Source: Planctomycetaceae bacterium
GTDB taxonomy: Bacteria; Planctomycetota; Planctomycetia; Pirellulales; Thermoguttaceae
Assembly (NCBI GenBank): GCA_031266315.1
Contig: JAISBG010000242.1
Coordinates: forward strand, 1 to 5,479
Length of the DNA stretch: 5,479 bases
Direction: 5' to 3'
The notes under the pieces were generated by a model that saw only the letters and a program-made list of their open reading frames with translations, searched no databases and had not been told where the DNA came from. Position 1 is the first letter of the stretch; every line of letters starts with the position of its first letter. Both the position numbers and the translations under genes were made by a program. Shown here in pieces: positions 5,285 to 5,479 of this stretch.

Positions 5285-5479
<195 letters not shown>

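Overview
The window looks like a chromosomal piece of an anaerobic bacterium, most likely of the Planctomycetota. I infer this from the style of the RarA protein, from a pyruvate:ferredoxin oxidoreductase start, and from intergenic regions rich in dispersed repeats. The lineage call rests on remembered family resemblance and is not proven by the sequence. Four protein genes are supported. Two are complete (recO, rarA) and two are cut by the window edges (a TPR lipoprotein at the left, a pyruvate:ferredoxin oxidoreductase at the right).

Layout, left to right. Positions 1-1411 (minus) hold the N-terminal 470 codons of a large lipoprotein: signal peptide, proline-rich linker, then TPR/BamD-like helices. 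Positions 1412-1862 contain no gene but carry a long fold-back repeat built from 77-80 bp hairpin units. Positions 1863-2657 (minus) encode RecO. Positions 2658-3475 are an 818 bp divergent intergenic region with a CACAGA-type repeat, a roughly 12-copy 21 bp tandem repeat, a MITE-like element and the rarA promoter. Positions 3476-4798 (plus) encode RarA. A second copy of the same MITE-like element begins 11 bp after the rarA stop (4809-5042). A 272 bp leader with one clear hairpin then precedes the GTG start of the oxidoreductase at 5315.

Functionally, recO and rarA are head-to-head genes that both serve recombination and replication-fork repair, although their separate regulatory regions do not prove co-regulation. 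The lipoprotein belongs to the cell envelope. The oxidoreductase belongs to anaerobic central metabolism and is unrelated to the repair genes.

The most unusual content is non-coding. Two direct copies of a 202-234 bp element with terminal inverted repeats flank rarA. Each can fold into three hairpins closed by an outer stem, and one stem differs between the copies by three compensatory base-pair changes. Together with the fold-back array and the 21 bp tandem array, at least three independent repeat families sit in about 1.5 kb of intergenic DNA.
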